From positions 105,463 to 169,462 of the forward strand of contig NZ_FUXL01000010.1 in NCBI RefSeq assembly GCF_900167365.1: a DNA stretch of 64,000 nucleotides, given 5' to 3'. Made by a program: the position numbers and the translations under genes. Under the pieces are notes generated by a model, which was not told where the DNA came from, ran no database searches, and worked only from the letters and a program-made list of their open reading frames with translations. Origin of the DNA: Consotaella salsifontis. Its GTDB lineage: Bacteria > Pseudomonadota > Alphaproteobacteria > Rhizobiales > Rhizobiaceae. Of this stretch, positions 38,316 through 47,801 are shown piece after piece (position 1 is the first letter of the stretch; each line of letters opens with the position of its first letter).

Positions 38316-39257
38316 TCACCTGCCTTTTGGGACGGGGCATCATCGGCTTGCGCGGCGCCGACAACGATCTGGCGGCTTCGGCTCAGAACCGGCCTTCGGC
38401 TTCCCTCAACCGCAATGATCCCGCCGTCACCGATGTGTGGGGCCGAATACTGACCGGTTCCTAATAGAACCGCATCGCGGAATGGCATGATCGACGCGGT
38501 CGATGCGACGGTTATCCCCATCATTCACCTGCCTCGCTCGCTCAGCGAGCGAACCCGCTCAACCAAGGGTTTGAGATCACGGGAAACCATAGTCGCGATA
38601 GCAGTATTCCCCGCTCCGATCCGCGCCGTCCGGCAGATCATGCGTTCGTCATCGTCCCAGCCTTCCAAGACGAGCTGATCTTGACTGCATGGCGCGATCG
38701 GCTCCCTCATGAACCGGACCCGCCGCGCACCGATACCCCAGGCCGCCTTGCGATCCGGCCATGGATCCGCGCTCACGCGGGATCAGGGGCAACAGGGATC
38801 GAGACGGATGCATGGGAACCCGGCGGTCAGTACCTAGAAGCATCTTTTCACACGAGATGAGATTTGCAAGGCTCCTTTTCCTGATGCGCGACCGGAGCAT
38901 CAGCTCGCCGCACCGCCCCGTCTCGACGCTGATGGTAGTGCTCAGAGCGGCATCTCAACCTGCCCCCCTAAAGCTATCGACCACCGAGAGACCCCCTTGA
39001 AACCGCTCGCCGGCGCTCCTGTCAATGGCAAAATGTTGGCACAGAGTGCAGATTGTGATGATAAAATCGTCACGCCCATTTTATATGCAATATCGAAGCG
39101 ATCTATAAGATTTCCGCATTTTTCGATGCCAAGCAAAATAACAGCTTATCTTGACCGGGTGAGCTGTCGAATGGAACTCTTGGCCATCGCGGTTGGAGTG
39201 ATGCCGCCTCAAGCGGTCGCCTGACTGAGAATCCCCCCGTCTCTCAAGGGAAAGCCA
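38316..39257. other. divergent intergenic region (942 bases) with two possible short ORFs
   Basis: No recognisable gene. On the minus strand two short open frames abut: 38525-38776 (83 codons, possibly starting at 38710) and 38312-38524 (70 codons). Each ends in an identical AGGTGAATGA context that also carries the next start codon, the second start being that of the dual ATPase. Neither peptide resembles a family I know. The right part (39040-39160) is AT-rich and probably holds the promoter of the rightward amino-acid-type ABC operon. Confidence 0.4.
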
Positions 39258-40106
39258 ATGGCCTCAGCACACCGTTCATTTCTCGTCTTGACGGCGCTCC
39301 TCACGGCGCTGGCATCCTCGGCGGCGACCGCTGAGGACCGCACCTTCCATGTCGGGCTCGATGGCACCTTCGCGCCACACGCCATGCCGACCATGAGCGG
39401 TGGCGTCGAGGGCTTCAACGTCGACTTGGCCAACGAGATCGGCAAGCGGCTCGGCGCGAAGATGGAGATCACCGCGACGCAGTTCTCCGGCCTGATCCCC
39501 GGCCTGCAAGCCGGCACCTTCGACTTCCTGGCCGCGCCGACCACGATCACCCCGGAGCGCGCCGAGAACCTGCTCTTCACCGAAGGCTATCTCGACACCG
39601 ACTTCCAACTGGTGGTGAAGGCCGACGGCCCGCAGATCGATGACCTCTCGGAGCTCAAGGGCAAGACGATCGCCGTCAACAAGGGCTCGGCCTACGATTC
39701 CTGGGCGCGAGGACTGGAAGAGAAGATCGGCTGGAAGGTCGAGAGCTACGGCACCAATTCCGACGCCATTCAGGCGGTGCTGACCGGGCGGGCCGCCGCC
39801 AATGTCGCCGGCAACACCGTTTCGGCCTGGGCCGTGAAGAAGAATCCGGCCCTGAAGCTCTCCTATCTCCACAAGACGGGCCTCGTCTGGGGCATGCCCT
39901 TCCGCAAGGACTCCGTCGATCTGCGCAACGAGGTGGAACGCGCCATCGAGTGCATGAAGATCGACGGCACGATGAAGGCGATGTCGGAGAAGTGGTTCGG
40001 CGTCACCCCGGAAGAGGGCTCGACCGCCATCACCCCGATCAAGGGCTACGGCCAACCGGGCTTCCCCGGCTATGTCGAGGACGACCACACGCCGGCCTGC
40101 AAGTGA
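39258..40106 (+). CDS. amino-acid-type ABC transporter substrate-binding protein (SBP_bac_3)
   Basis: A 282-residue periplasmic receptor with a signal peptide cleaved near AATA/EDR. Family 3 features include [29 protein letters not shown], an [12 protein letters not shown] loop, [14 protein letters not shown] and [13 protein letters not shown]. Such receptors bind amino acids or related small molecules. As the first gene of a ten-gene run with D-carbamoylase, hydantoinase and racemase, it probably captures a ureide, hydantoin or N-carbamoyl amino acid (inference). The C-terminus has one Cys near the end (PACK). Confidence 0.9.
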   Translation: MASAHRSFLVLTALLTALASSAATAEDRTFHVGLDGTFAPHAMPTMSGGVEGFNVDLANEIGKRLGAKMEITATQFSGLIPGLQAGTFDFLAAPTTITPERAENLLFTEGYLDTDFQLVVKADGPQIDDLSELKGKTIAVNKGSAYDSWARGLEEKIGWKVESYGTNSDAIQAVLTGRAAANVAGNTVSAWAVKKNPALKLSYLHKTGLVWGMPFRKDSVDLRNEVERAIECMKIDGTMKAMSEKWFGVTPEEGSTAITPIKGYGQPGFPGYVEDDHTPACK

Positions 40107-40116
40107 GACAGATGCC

Positions 40117-40172
40117 GACGGACCGGAGGTACTCACAAGGACGGCTCGCTCGGCCGTCTCCGGCGGTCCGTC
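40117..40172. promoter_or_regulatory. nested intercistronic inverted repeats
   Basis: An outer repeat GACGGACCG / CGGTCCGTC (40117-40125 and 40164-40172) encloses an inner hairpin GACGGC / GCCGTC (40140-40145 and 40153-40158). It lies between the binding-protein stop and the ATPase start. Confidence 0.6.
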
Positions 40173-40203
40173 ACCCGTTTCCCCTCACCGAGAGAGGCGG
40201 CTC

Positions 40204-40941
40204 ATGAAACGCCCGATGCTCGAGATCGCCGGACTCTTCAAGGCATTCGGCGAAAACGCCATCCTCAACGGCATCAACCTGAAAGTGCCCACCGGCGAAC
40301 TGGTCTTCGTCATCGGCCCCTCGGGATCGGGCAAGAGCACGATGCTGCGCTGCTGCAACCGCCTGGAAGAGCCGACCTCCGGCGCCATCCTCATCGAGGG
40401 CACCGACATCTGCGGCCTCGGCGTCGACATCAACGCCATGCGCCGCAAGGTCGGAATGGTGTTTCAGTCCTTCAACCTCTATCCGCACCTCAACGTGCGC
40501 TCCAACGTCTCCCTGGCGCTTCGCAAAGTCTTGAAACTGCCGCGCGCCGAGGCGGACGAAAGAAGCATGGCGGCGCTCGATCTGGTCGGCCTCGCCCAGC
40601 GCGCCGATTTCTTCCCGTCCCAAATTTCCGGCGGGCAGCAGCAGCGGGTCGCCATCGCGCGGGCGCTGGCGCTCGAGCCCAAGGTGATGCTGTTCGATGA
40701 GCCGACCTCGGCGCTCGACCCCGAACTCGTCGGCAGCGTCCTCGCCGTGATGCGCGATCTCAAGGCGAGCGGCATGACGATGCTGGTCGTCAGCCACGAA
40801 ATGGGCTTCGCCCGCGAGGCCGCGGACCGTGTCATCTTCATGGATGGCGGCGTGATCGTCGAGGAAGGCGCGCCCGAGGCGGTGTTCGGCGCGCCGAAGC
40901 ACGAGCGAACGCAGGCCTTCCTGTCGCGTGTGCGGGGCTAA
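40204..40941 (+). CDS. amino-acid ABC transporter ATP-binding protein (GlnQ type)
   Basis: A 245-residue ATPase with Walker [14 protein letters not shown]-loop [10 protein letters not shown], signature [15 protein letters not shown], Walker [13 protein letters not shown] and the H-loop in VSHEMGFA, which is the typical polar-amino-acid subfamily. I chose ATG 40204 ([10 protein letters not shown]) after GAGAGGCGG; the frame is open to 40072 but only through the intercistronic repeats. Confidence 0.93.
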   Translation: MKRPMLEIAGLFKAFGENAILNGINLKVPTGELVFVIGPSGSGKSTMLRCCNRLEEPTSGAILIEGTDICGLGVDINAMRRKVGMVFQSFNLYPHLNVRSNVSLALRKVLKLPRAEADERSMAALDLVGLAQRADFFPSQISGGQQQRVAIARALALEPKVMLFDEPTSALDPELVGSVLAVMRDLKASGMTMLVVSHEMGFAREAADRVIFMDGGVIVEEGAPEAVFGAPKHERTQAFLSRVRG

Positions 40942-40945
40942 GCGC

Positions 40946-41629
40946 ATGTCTCCGCTCGAACGTTTCCTCGATACCTTCCTCAATCCCCGGGTGATCGGCA
41001 AATACTGGCCGGACATTCTTGACGGGCTGATCGTCACCCTGGAACTGGCGATCGCCGTCGTCGTCACCGGAATTCTCGTCGGATTGGCGCTCGCCTGCCT
41101 GAGAGCTGTCGGGATCAGAGCCGCGAATATCGCCATCGTCTGCTTCGCCGACATCCTTCGGTCGCTGCCGCCGCTGGTTCTGATCCTCTTGATCTATTTC
41201 GGGTTTCCCAACATCGGCATCGTCCTGTCCGGACCGATGGTCGTCTATGTCGTCCTGTCCCTGGTGCTCGCCGCCTTCGCCGAGGAAATCTTCTGGGCCG
41301 GCATCACCTCGGTCGACAAGGGGCAATGGGAGGCTGCGCGCTCCACCGGGCTCGGCTTCGCCCAGACGCTCGGCTATGTGGTGCTGCCGCAGGCCGTGCG
41401 GCTGACGCTGCCGCCCCTCGCCAACCGGGCGATCGCCATCACCAAGATGACGGCGCTCGGCACCGTCATCGGCGTGCCGGAAATCCTCTACCAGGCAACC
41501 ACCGCCCAGTCCTTTTCCGGCAATGCCTCGCCGCTCACCCTCGGCGCGCTCGCCTATCTCGCGTTGTTTCTGCCCTTCGTCGTTCTGGCGCGCTGGCTGG
41601 AAACGCGCTTTGCCTGGCGCAAGGCCTGA
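40946..41629 (+). CDS. amino-acid ABC transporter permease (HisM/GlnP family), first
   Basis: A 227-residue membrane subunit with a HisM-type start (YWPDILDGLIVTLELAIAVVVTGI) and the EAA loop GQWEAARSTGLGFAQTLGYVVLPQAVR. ATG 40946 lies four bases after the ATPase stop. It forms a heterodimer with the next gene product. Confidence 0.92.
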   Translation: MSPLERFLDTFLNPRVIGKYWPDILDGLIVTLELAIAVVVTGILVGLALACLRAVGIRAANIAIVCFADILRSLPPLVLILLIYFGFPNIGIVLSGPMVVYVVLSLVLAAFAEEIFWAGITSVDKGQWEAARSTGLGFAQTLGYVVLPQAVRLTLPPLANRAIAITKMTALGTVIGVPEILYQATTAQSFSGNASPLTLGALAYLALFLPFVVLARWLETRFAWRKA

Positions 41630-41633
41630 CGCC

Positions 41634-42299
41634 ATGAACCAGATCCTCGACCAGTTCCTGAATTTTCAGGTGATGGGCGCCGCGTTCCCGACGCTAATGG
41701 CGGGCCTCCTCACCACTGCCGAAATTTGCGTCGTGGTAATCCTGCTCGGTCTGGCCGGCGGCCTCGGCGTCGCCCTCGGCTCGCTCCACTCCAGCCGCTG
41801 GGTCCGCTGGCCGTCCATCGTGCTGGTCGATTTCTTCCGGGCGATCCCGCCACTGGTCCTCCTGATCTTCGTCTATTCCGGGTTGCCCTTCGCCGGCATC
41901 CGCCTGTCGCCCTTCGCCGCGGTGGTGATCGCCTTCCTGCTCAACAACTCCGCCTATTACGGCGAGGTCTACCGCGCCGGCATCCTGTCCATCGGCAAGG
42001 GACAGTTCGAGGCGGCGCGCTCCACCGGCCTTACCCGGGCGCAGACCATGCTCTACGTCGTTCTGCCCCAGGCAGTGAGGAACGTCCTGCCGGATCTTCT
42101 GTCCAACACCGTCGAGGTGGTGAAGCTGACGTCGCTGGCGAGCGTCGTCTCGCTGGGCGAGCTGCTCTACGCCGCCGACATGGCCCGCTCCGTCACCTAC
42201 AACGCCTCGCCCGTCGTGATGGCGGCGGCGGTTTATCTCGTCATCCTCTGGCCGCTGGTGCGGCTGGTCAGTCGTTTCGAGCGCCGGCTCAGCCTCTAG
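41634..42299 (+). CDS. amino-acid ABC transporter permease (HisM/GlnP family), second
   Basis: A 221-residue paralogue of the preceding permease, with FPTLMAGLLTTAEICVVVILL and the EAA loop GQFEAARSTGLTRAQTMLYVVLPQAVRNVLP. It starts at ATG 41634, four bases after the stop of the first permease. The two loops are nearly identical, indicating an old duplication. Confidence 0.92.
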   Translation: MNQILDQFLNFQVMGAAFPTLMAGLLTTAEICVVVILLGLAGGLGVALGSLHSSRWVRWPSIVLVDFFRAIPPLVLLIFVYSGLPFAGIRLSPFAAVVIAFLLNNSAYYGEVYRAGILSIGKGQFEAARSTGLTRAQTMLYVVLPQAVRNVLPDLLSNTVEVVKLTSLASVVSLGELLYAADMARSVTYNASPVVMAAAVYLVILWPLVRLVSRFERRLSL

Positions 42300-42328
42300 C
42301 GCAGCCGGCCAGCAAAGAGAGAACCCTC

Positions 42329-43258
42329 ATGCGCGAACTCATCATCGGCGGCGCCCAGATGGGCCCCATCCAGAAGGCCGACAGTCGCGAGGCGGTGGTC
42401 AGACGGATGATCGCGCTGCTCGACCAGGCCAAGTCGCGGAACTGCGACGTGGTGGTCTTTCCCGAACTGGCGCTCACCACCTTCTTTCCGCGCTGGTACA
42501 TGGAGGACCAGGCCGAGGTCGACTTCTGGTTCGAGCGCGAGATGCCGAACGGCGCCACCGAGCCGCTGTTCGCCCGCGCGAGGGATTACGGCATCGCCAT
42601 TTCCTTCGGCTATGCCGAGCTGACGCCGGACGGCCGCCACTTCAACACCTCGATCCTGACCAACCGCAAGGGCGAGATCGTCGGCAAATACCGCAAGGTC
42701 CACCTGCCGGGTCATGTCGAATATGACACCCAGCGCGCCTTCCAGCATCTGGAGAAGCGCTATTTCCTTCCCGGCGACCTCGGCTTCAACGTGTGGAGCA
42801 ACGAAGGCGCCGTCATGGGCATGTGCATCTGCAACGACCGGCGCTGGCCCGAAACCTACCGGGTCTTGGGTCTGAAGGGCGTCGAGCTCGTGCTCCTTGG
42901 CTACAACACGCCGTCGGTGAACTCGCAGATGAGCGCCGAAGGGCTGGAGAAGCGCCTGTTTCATTCGCAGCTGTCGATGCAGGCCGGCGCCTATCAGAAC
43001 GCCACCTGGGTCGTCGGCGTCGCCAAGGCGGGCGTCGAGGACGGCCATCCGCTGATGGGCGGCTCGATGATCGTCGACCCCAACGGCTTCGTGGTCGCCA
43101 AGGCCGAGAGCGAGGACGATGAGCTGATCGTCCACGGCTGCGACATGGATCTGTGCGAATTCGGCAAGACGACGATCTTCGATTTCGCCCGTCACCGGCG
43201 CATCGAGCATTACGGCATCATCACCAGCCAGACCGGGGCCTCCCGGCCGGCCGACTGA
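42329..43258 (+). CDS. N-carbamoyl-D-amino acid hydrolase (D-carbamoylase)
   Basis: A 309-residue nitrilase-superfamily amidase. The catalytic triad is visible: Glu46 in VVVFPELALTTFFPRW, Lys123 in GKYRKVHLPGH and Cys168 in MCICNDRRWPETYR. The last motif is almost diagnostic of D-carbamoylase (304 aa in Agrobacterium), as is GYNTPSVN. The enzyme releases a D-amino acid, CO2 and ammonia from N-carbamoyl-D-amino acids. Together with the hydantoinase (45651) and racemase (47111) it completes the hydantoinase route. GAGAGAA precedes the ATG. Confidence 0.9.
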   Translation: MRELIIGGAQMGPIQKADSREAVVRRMIALLDQAKSRNCDVVVFPELALTTFFPRWYMEDQAEVDFWFEREMPNGATEPLFARARDYGIAISFGYAELTPDGRHFNTSILTNRKGEIVGKYRKVHLPGHVEYDTQRAFQHLEKRYFLPGDLGFNVWSNEGAVMGMCICNDRRWPETYRVLGLKGVELVLLGYNTPSVNSQMSAEGLEKRLFHSQLSMQAGAYQNATWVVGVAKAGVEDGHPLMGGSMIVDPNGFVVAKAESEDDELIVHGCDMDLCEFGKTTIFDFARHRRIEHYGIITSQTGASRPAD

Positions 43259-43260
43259 CG

Positions 43261-43896
43261 ATGCTCCTCGACTTCGCCACCCTGCCGGCGACGAGCCGCT
43301 ACAAGCTGCTGACGGCCACCGTCCTGCCGCGGCCGATCGCCTGGGTGACGACGCTCGGCGAGGAAGGACAGGTCAACGCCGCGCCCTTCTCCTTCTTCAA
43401 CGTCTTCAGCGAGGAGCCGGCGCTTATCATCCTCGGCCTTCAGCACCATCCGGACGGTTCGCCCAAGGACACCACCCGCAACATCCACGCGCGCGGCGAG
43501 TTTGTCGTCAACATCGTGTCCGAAGAACTCCTGCCGGCCATGATCGGCACCGCCGCCGCCTACCCACCGGGCAAGAGCGAGACGGCGGCGCTGGGGCTCG
43601 CGGTGGAGCCGGGCGCGCGGATTGCCACGCCGCGCATCGCCGCCGCGCCCGTCGCCCTCGAATGCCGCCGGCACACCACGATCGCCTTTGGCGACCATCG
43701 CGAAATCCTGATCGGCGAGGTCCTGGCGCTCCACGCGCGCGAGGGGCTGATCGATCCCGTGACGCACCGCGTCGAATGGGACGACGACTATCCTGTCGGC
43801 CGCCTTTTCGCCGACCGCTACTCGCGGACGCGGGAGAGCGATCGCCATTCCATCCCACCGGCCCCGCAAGAGCCGGGTTTTTCAAGCCATTCCTAA
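43261..43896 (+). CDS. flavin reductase-like domain protein (FMN-binding split barrel)
   Basis: A 211-residue protein with the flavin-reductase signature: LLTATVLPRPIAWVTTLGEEGQVNAAPFSFFN, a GLQHHPDGSPKDTTRNI loop and GEFVVNIVSEEL. It starts two bases after the D-carbamoylase stop. Members either supply reduced flavin to a partner monooxygenase or act alone as oxidoreductases. No monooxygenase gene lies in this operon, so the role is unclear. Confidence 0.88.
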   Translation: MLLDFATLPATSRYKLLTATVLPRPIAWVTTLGEEGQVNAAPFSFFNVFSEEPALIILGLQHHPDGSPKDTTRNIHARGEFVVNIVSEELLPAMIGTAAAYPPGKSETAALGLAVEPGARIATPRIAAAPVALECRRHTTIAFGDHREILIGEVLALHAREGLIDPVTHRVEWDDDYPVGRLFADRYSRTRESDRHSIPPAPQEPGFSSHS

Positions 43897-43906
43897 GGGA
43901 GCTCCC

Positions 43907-44842
43907 ATGCCAAGCCAACTCATCGATCGCCAGACGAACGGCGTCTTCATCATTTCCGCAACGCCCTTCACCGAGACAGGCGCCGTCGATGATGCGAGCA
44001 CCGACCGGCTCGTCGACTTCTATCTCGAGCATGGCGTTACGGGCATGACGATCCTCGGCATCATGGGCGAGGCCAACAAGCTGACGGCCGAGGAGGCGAC
44101 GGGCTTTGCCGCCCGCGTGCTGAAGCGCGTCGGCGGGCGCATTCCGGTGGTGGTCGGCGTCTCCGCCGCCGGCCTCGACAATCTCGCCTCGCTGGCCCAC
44201 TTCGCCATGGACGCGGGAGCGGCGGGCGTGATGGTGGCGCCTTCCCCCGGACCGGCGGTGGAGGACAGGGTTCGCGGCTACTTCCATCAGGTCTGCGCGG
44301 CCCTTGGCCCCGACGTGCCCGTGTGTCTCCAGGACTTTCCTCAGACGACCGGCGTGCCGATCTCCGCTGCCACCATCCTGACGCTGACCCGCGATTGCCC
44401 GCAGATCGTCATGCTGAAGCACGAGGACTGTCCGGGTCTTGCCAAGATTTCAGCCGTGCGCGCCGGCTCCGGCACGGCCGACACGCCGCGCCTTTCGATC
44501 CTTTGCGGCAATGGCGGGCTTTATCTGCCACAGGAGCTGGCGCGCGGCGCCGATGGCGCCATGACCGGCTTCGCCTTTCCCGAAATGCTGGTCGAGGTGG
44601 TGCGGGCCCATCAGGCGGGCGACCCGGACCGGGCCGAGGACGTCTTCGACGCCTATCTGCCGATCCTGCGCTACGAGCAGCAGCCCGGCTATGGCCTCGC
44701 CGTGCGCAAGGCGGTGCTGCATCATCGCGGCGCCATCGCCTGCCCGCGCACTCGCGCGCCCGGACCGAAGCTTAGCCCCACCGACGAGGCCGAGCTGCTG
44801 CGCCTCATCGCGCGCACCGAAAAGAAGGTGAAGGAGCTCTAG
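43907..44842 (+). CDS. DapA/NanA-family class I lyase of unknown substrate
   Basis: A 311-residue protein of the dihydrodipicolinate synthase / N-acetylneuraminate lyase family. The Schiff-base Lys is Lys171 in IVMLKHEDCPG and the GIMGEANKLT turn corresponds to the family G-x-x-GE motif. The usual active-site Tyr of the YNxP motif is replaced: the segment reads LQDFPQTTG with Gln142 at that position. It is therefore unlikely to be dihydrodipicolinate synthase. It probably cleaves or hydrates a keto acid from the hydantoin/D-amino acid pathway (inference). AAGGGAG precedes the ATG. Confidence 0.85.
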   Translation: MPSQLIDRQTNGVFIISATPFTETGAVDDASTDRLVDFYLEHGVTGMTILGIMGEANKLTAEEATGFAARVLKRVGGRIPVVVGVSAAGLDNLASLAHFAMDAGAAGVMVAPSPGPAVEDRVRGYFHQVCAALGPDVPVCLQDFPQTTGVPISAATILTLTRDCPQIVMLKHEDCPGLAKISAVRAGSGTADTPRLSILCGNGGLYLPQELARGADGAMTGFAFPEMLVEVVRAHQAGDPDRAEDVFDAYLPILRYEQQPGYGLAVRKAVLHHRGAIACPRTRAPGPKLSPTDEAELLRLIARTEKKVKEL

Positions 44843-44844
44843 TC

Positions 44845-45633
44845 ATGGATCTTCAGATCGCCGACAAGCGCGCCGTCGTGCTCGCATCCTCGCGCGGGCT
44901 CGGGCTCGGCATCGCCGAGGCTATCGCCGCCGAGGGCGCCAACGTCCTTCTGTGCGGCCGCAGCGCCGAGAAGCTCGCGGCCAACGCCGACAGGATCAAC
45001 GCCGCCGGCAAGGGCAAGGCCGTTTTCGTCGAGGCCGATCTCGCCGATCCTGCCTTCGCCGAGCGCCTGGTTGAGGTCGCCGGCGACAAGCTCGGCGGCA
45101 TCGACATCCTGGTCAACAACACCGGCGGCCCGCCGCCGGGAGGCGCGGCCGCCATGTCGCTCGCCATGCTCGACAAGCACTTCGCCATGATGGTGGCGCG
45201 AGTCATCGAGCTGACCGCCATGGCGCTGCCGGCGATGCGCGCCGCAGGCTGGGGCCGCGTCCTCACCGTCGGCTCGTCCGGCGTGGTGCAGCCGATCCCG
45301 AACCTTGCGCTCTCCAACACCTTGCGCTCCGCCCTTGTCGGCTGGACCAAGTCGCTGTCGAACGAGGTCGCCGGAGACGGCGTCACGGTCAACATGCTGT
45401 TGCCAGGCCGCATCCACACGGCGCGGGTCGACGAACTCGACGCGGCGGCAGCCGAGCGCACCGGCCAGCCGCTGGACCAGGTGCAAAAGACCGCCAAGGC
45501 CGGGATCCCGGCGGGGCGCTACGGCACCGTCGAGGAGTTCGCCTCGGTCGCCGCCTTCCTGGTGAGCGGCCGCGCCGGCTACGTCACCGGAAGCCTGGTG
45601 CGCTGCGACGGCGGCCTGATCCGATCGGTCTAG
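44845..45633 (+). CDS. atypical SDR family oxidoreductase
   Basis: A 262-residue Rossmann protein. The nucleotide motif is modified (LASSRGLGLGI), the NNAG motif reads NNTGGPPPG, and where YxxxK should be the segment is ALSNTLRSALVGW, with Ser-Asn-x-x-Arg instead of Tyr-x-x-x-Lys. These substitutions occur together in a known SDR subgroup, so the loss is not a mutation but its chemistry is unclear. It begins two bases after the lyase stop and is part of the hydantoin operon. Confidence 0.87.
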   Translation: MDLQIADKRAVVLASSRGLGLGIAEAIAAEGANVLLCGRSAEKLAANADRINAAGKGKAVFVEADLADPAFAERLVEVAGDKLGGIDILVNNTGGPPPGGAAAMSLAMLDKHFAMMVARVIELTAMALPAMRAAGWGRVLTVGSSGVVQPIPNLALSNTLRSALVGWTKSLSNEVAGDGVTVNMLLPGRIHTARVDELDAAAAERTGQPLDQVQKTAKAGIPAGRYGTVEEFASVAAFLVSGRAGYVTGSLVRCDGGLIRSV

Positions 45634-45650
45634 ACAGGAGACGCACGAGC

Positions 45651-47114
45651 ATGGCCGAATACGACCTCGTCGTCCTAGGCGGCACGATCGCCACCGCCTC
45701 CGACACCTTCCAGGCCGACATCGGCGTTCGGGACGGGCGGATCGTCGCCCTGGCCGAGCGCCTCGACGGCGGCGCCGAGACCATCGACGCGACCGGCCGG
45801 CTCGTGCTGCCGGGCGGGATCGAGGGGCACTGCCACATCGAGCAGGAATCCTCCTCCGGCATCATGTCGGCGGACGACTACTACACGGGCAGCGTTTCCG
45901 CGGCCTTTGGCGGCAATTCGTGCTTCGTTCCCTTCGCCGCCCAGCACAAGGGCATGGGCGTCACCGAAACGCTCGATCTCTACGACAGCCGCGCGGCACC
46001 GAAATCGGTGATCGACTATTCCTACCATCTCATCATCTCGGACCCGAGCGAGGCGGTACTGGCGGAGCTGCCGAAGGCGTTCGCGCGCGGCGTCACCTCC
46101 TTCAAGGTCTTCATGACCTATGATCTGATGAGGCTCGGCGACGGCCAGCTTCTCGACATCCTCTCGGTCGCCAAGGCCCATGGCGCGCTGACCATGGTTC
46201 ACGCCGAAAACAACGACATCATCAAGTGGACGTCGAAGCGACTGCTGGAAGGCGGCTATACCGCGCCGCGCTATCATGCGATCAGCCATCCGGCGCTGGC
46301 CGAGGAGGAGGCGATCAACCGCGTGATCAGCCTGGCCAAGTTCGTCGACGCGCCGCTCTTCGTGGTCCACGTCTCGACGCCGGAAGGCGCCGAGCTCGTG
46401 CGCCGCGCGCGCCAGGCCGGCGCGCGGATCTTCGCAGAAACCTGCCCGCAGTATCTGTTCCTCACCCGAGAGGATCTCGATCGGCCGGGCATGGAGGGCG
46501 CCAAGTTCATGTGCTCCCCGCCGGTTCGAGACGCCGCGACGCAGGATGCGCTGTGGCGGCACGTCGAGGCCGGCACCTTCGCTTCCGTCTCCTCCGACCA
46601 CGCGCCCTACCGTTTCGACGAGACCGGCAAGCTGATGGGCGGCCCCAACGCCGCCTTCAAGCAGATCGCCAACGGCATGCCGGGCATCGCCATGCGCCTG
46701 CCGCTTCTCTTTTCCGAAGGGGTGGTCAAGGGCCGCATTTCGCTCAACCAGTTCGTGGCCCTGTCTTCGACGAACGCCGCCAAGACCTTCGGCCTCTCCC
46801 CCAAGAAGGGCACGATCGCCATCGGCGCCGATGCCGACATCGCGATATGGGACCCTAATGAGACGCGCACCGTGTCGCTCGCCGACCAGCACGACGCGAT
46901 GGACTACACGCCCTTCGAGGGCATGCGCGTCACCGGCTGGCCGCGCACCGTCCTGTCGCGCGGTCGCCCCGTTGTCCTGGAGGGCGAACTGAAGGCCGCG
47001 GCCGGCAGCGGCGCCTTCGTCGCTCGCGGCACGGTCGATCTGTCGGGTCTGCCCGGCCACCGCACGCCGGAGCTCGATCCGGCACGGAACTTCGGCGCGA
47101 GGATCGCCCCATGA
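45651..47114 (+). CDS. D-hydantoinase / dihydropyrimidinase
   Basis: A 487-residue cyclic amidohydrolase. The binuclear zinc site is complete: His60 and His62 (EGHCHIE), carboxylated Lys152 (SFKVFMTY), His184 (MVHAENND), His240 (FVVHVSTPEG) and Asp316 (SSDHAPY). It opens 5-substituted hydantoins or dihydropyrimidines to N-carbamoyl acids. The D-carbamoylase and hydantoin racemase in the same operon favour D-hydantoinase over pyrimidine breakdown. ACAGGAGACG precedes the ATG. It overlaps the racemase start by four bases. Confidence 0.9.
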   Translation: MAEYDLVVLGGTIATASDTFQADIGVRDGRIVALAERLDGGAETIDATGRLVLPGGIEGHCHIEQESSSGIMSADDYYTGSVSAAFGGNSCFVPFAAQHKGMGVTETLDLYDSRAAPKSVIDYSYHLIISDPSEAVLAELPKAFARGVTSFKVFMTYDLMRLGDGQLLDILSVAKAHGALTMVHAENNDIIKWTSKRLLEGGYTAPRYHAISHPALAEEEAINRVISLAKFVDAPLFVVHVSTPEGAELVRRARQAGARIFAETCPQYLFLTREDLDRPGMEGAKFMCSPPVRDAATQDALWRHVEAGTFASVSSDHAPYRFDETGKLMGGPNAAFKQIANGMPGIAMRLPLLFSEGVVKGRISLNQFVALSSTNAAKTFGLSPKKGTIAIGADADIAIWDPNETRTVSLADQHDAMDYTPFEGMRVTGWPRTVLSRGRPVVLEGELKAAAGSGAFVARGTVDLSGLPGHRTPELDPARNFGARIAP

Positions 47115-47791
47115 ACGCCACAGCCCGAGCCGGCGGACCGATCGTCGTCATCAACCCCAACTCCAATGCCGCCGTCACCGCCGGCCTCGATGCCGCGCTG
47201 GAGCCCTTTCGGCTCGGCGGCGGACCGGCGATCGAGTGCCTGACGCTGGCCGAGGGTCCCTTCGGCGTCGAGAGCCAGCTCGACACCGATAGCGTCGTCT
47301 TGCCGCTGGTTCGGCTCGTCGAATCGCGCCCGGACGCCGCCGCCTTCGTGCTCGCCTGTTACTCCGACCCCGGCCTCGACGCCTGCCGCTCGATCGCGCG
47401 CGTTCCGGTCTACGGCATCCAGGAAAGCGGGGTGCTGACGGCATTGACGCGCGGCGACCGGATCGGTGTGGTTGCCATCGCGGCGGCTTCGGTCGTTCGT
47501 CATCGGCGGACCATGCGGCGGATGGGCGTGCTCGAGCGGCTCGCCGCGGAACGCCCGCTCGGCCTCTCGGTCGATGAGAGCGCCCGCGCGGAGGGCACCT
47601 TCGCACGATTGACCGAGGTCGCGCGCCAGCTTATCGCAGACGGAGCCGAAGCCATCGTCCTCGGCTGCGCCGGCATGGCGCGTCACCGCGCGCCGCTGGA
47701 GCGGGCGGTGGGGGTGCCGGTAATCGATCCAACCCAGGCGGCCGTCGCGATGGCACTCGGTGGCGTGTTGGCCGCCCGCCTTCAGACATGA
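47111..47791 (+). CDS. hydantoin racemase (Asp/Glu racemase superfamily)
   Basis: A 226-residue racemase. The N-terminal motif IVVINPNSNAAVT is typical of hydantoin racemases. The two catalytic cysteines are Cys83 (VLACYSDPG) and Cys186 (IVLGCAGMA). It would convert L-hydantoins to the D form used by the D-hydantoinase. ATG overlaps the hydantoinase stop by four bases, so co-translation is expected. Confidence 0.9.
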   Translation: MNATARAGGPIVVINPNSNAAVTAGLDAALEPFRLGGGPAIECLTLAEGPFGVESQLDTDSVVLPLVRLVESRPDAAAFVLACYSDPGLDACRSIARVPVYGIQESGVLTALTRGDRIGVVAIAAASVVRHRRTMRRMGVLERLAAERPLGLSVDESARAEGTFARLTEVARQLIADGAEAIVLGCAGMARHRAPLERAVGVPVIDPTQAAVAMALGGVLAARLQT

Positions 47792-47801
47792 GCCGAGCCC
47801 C

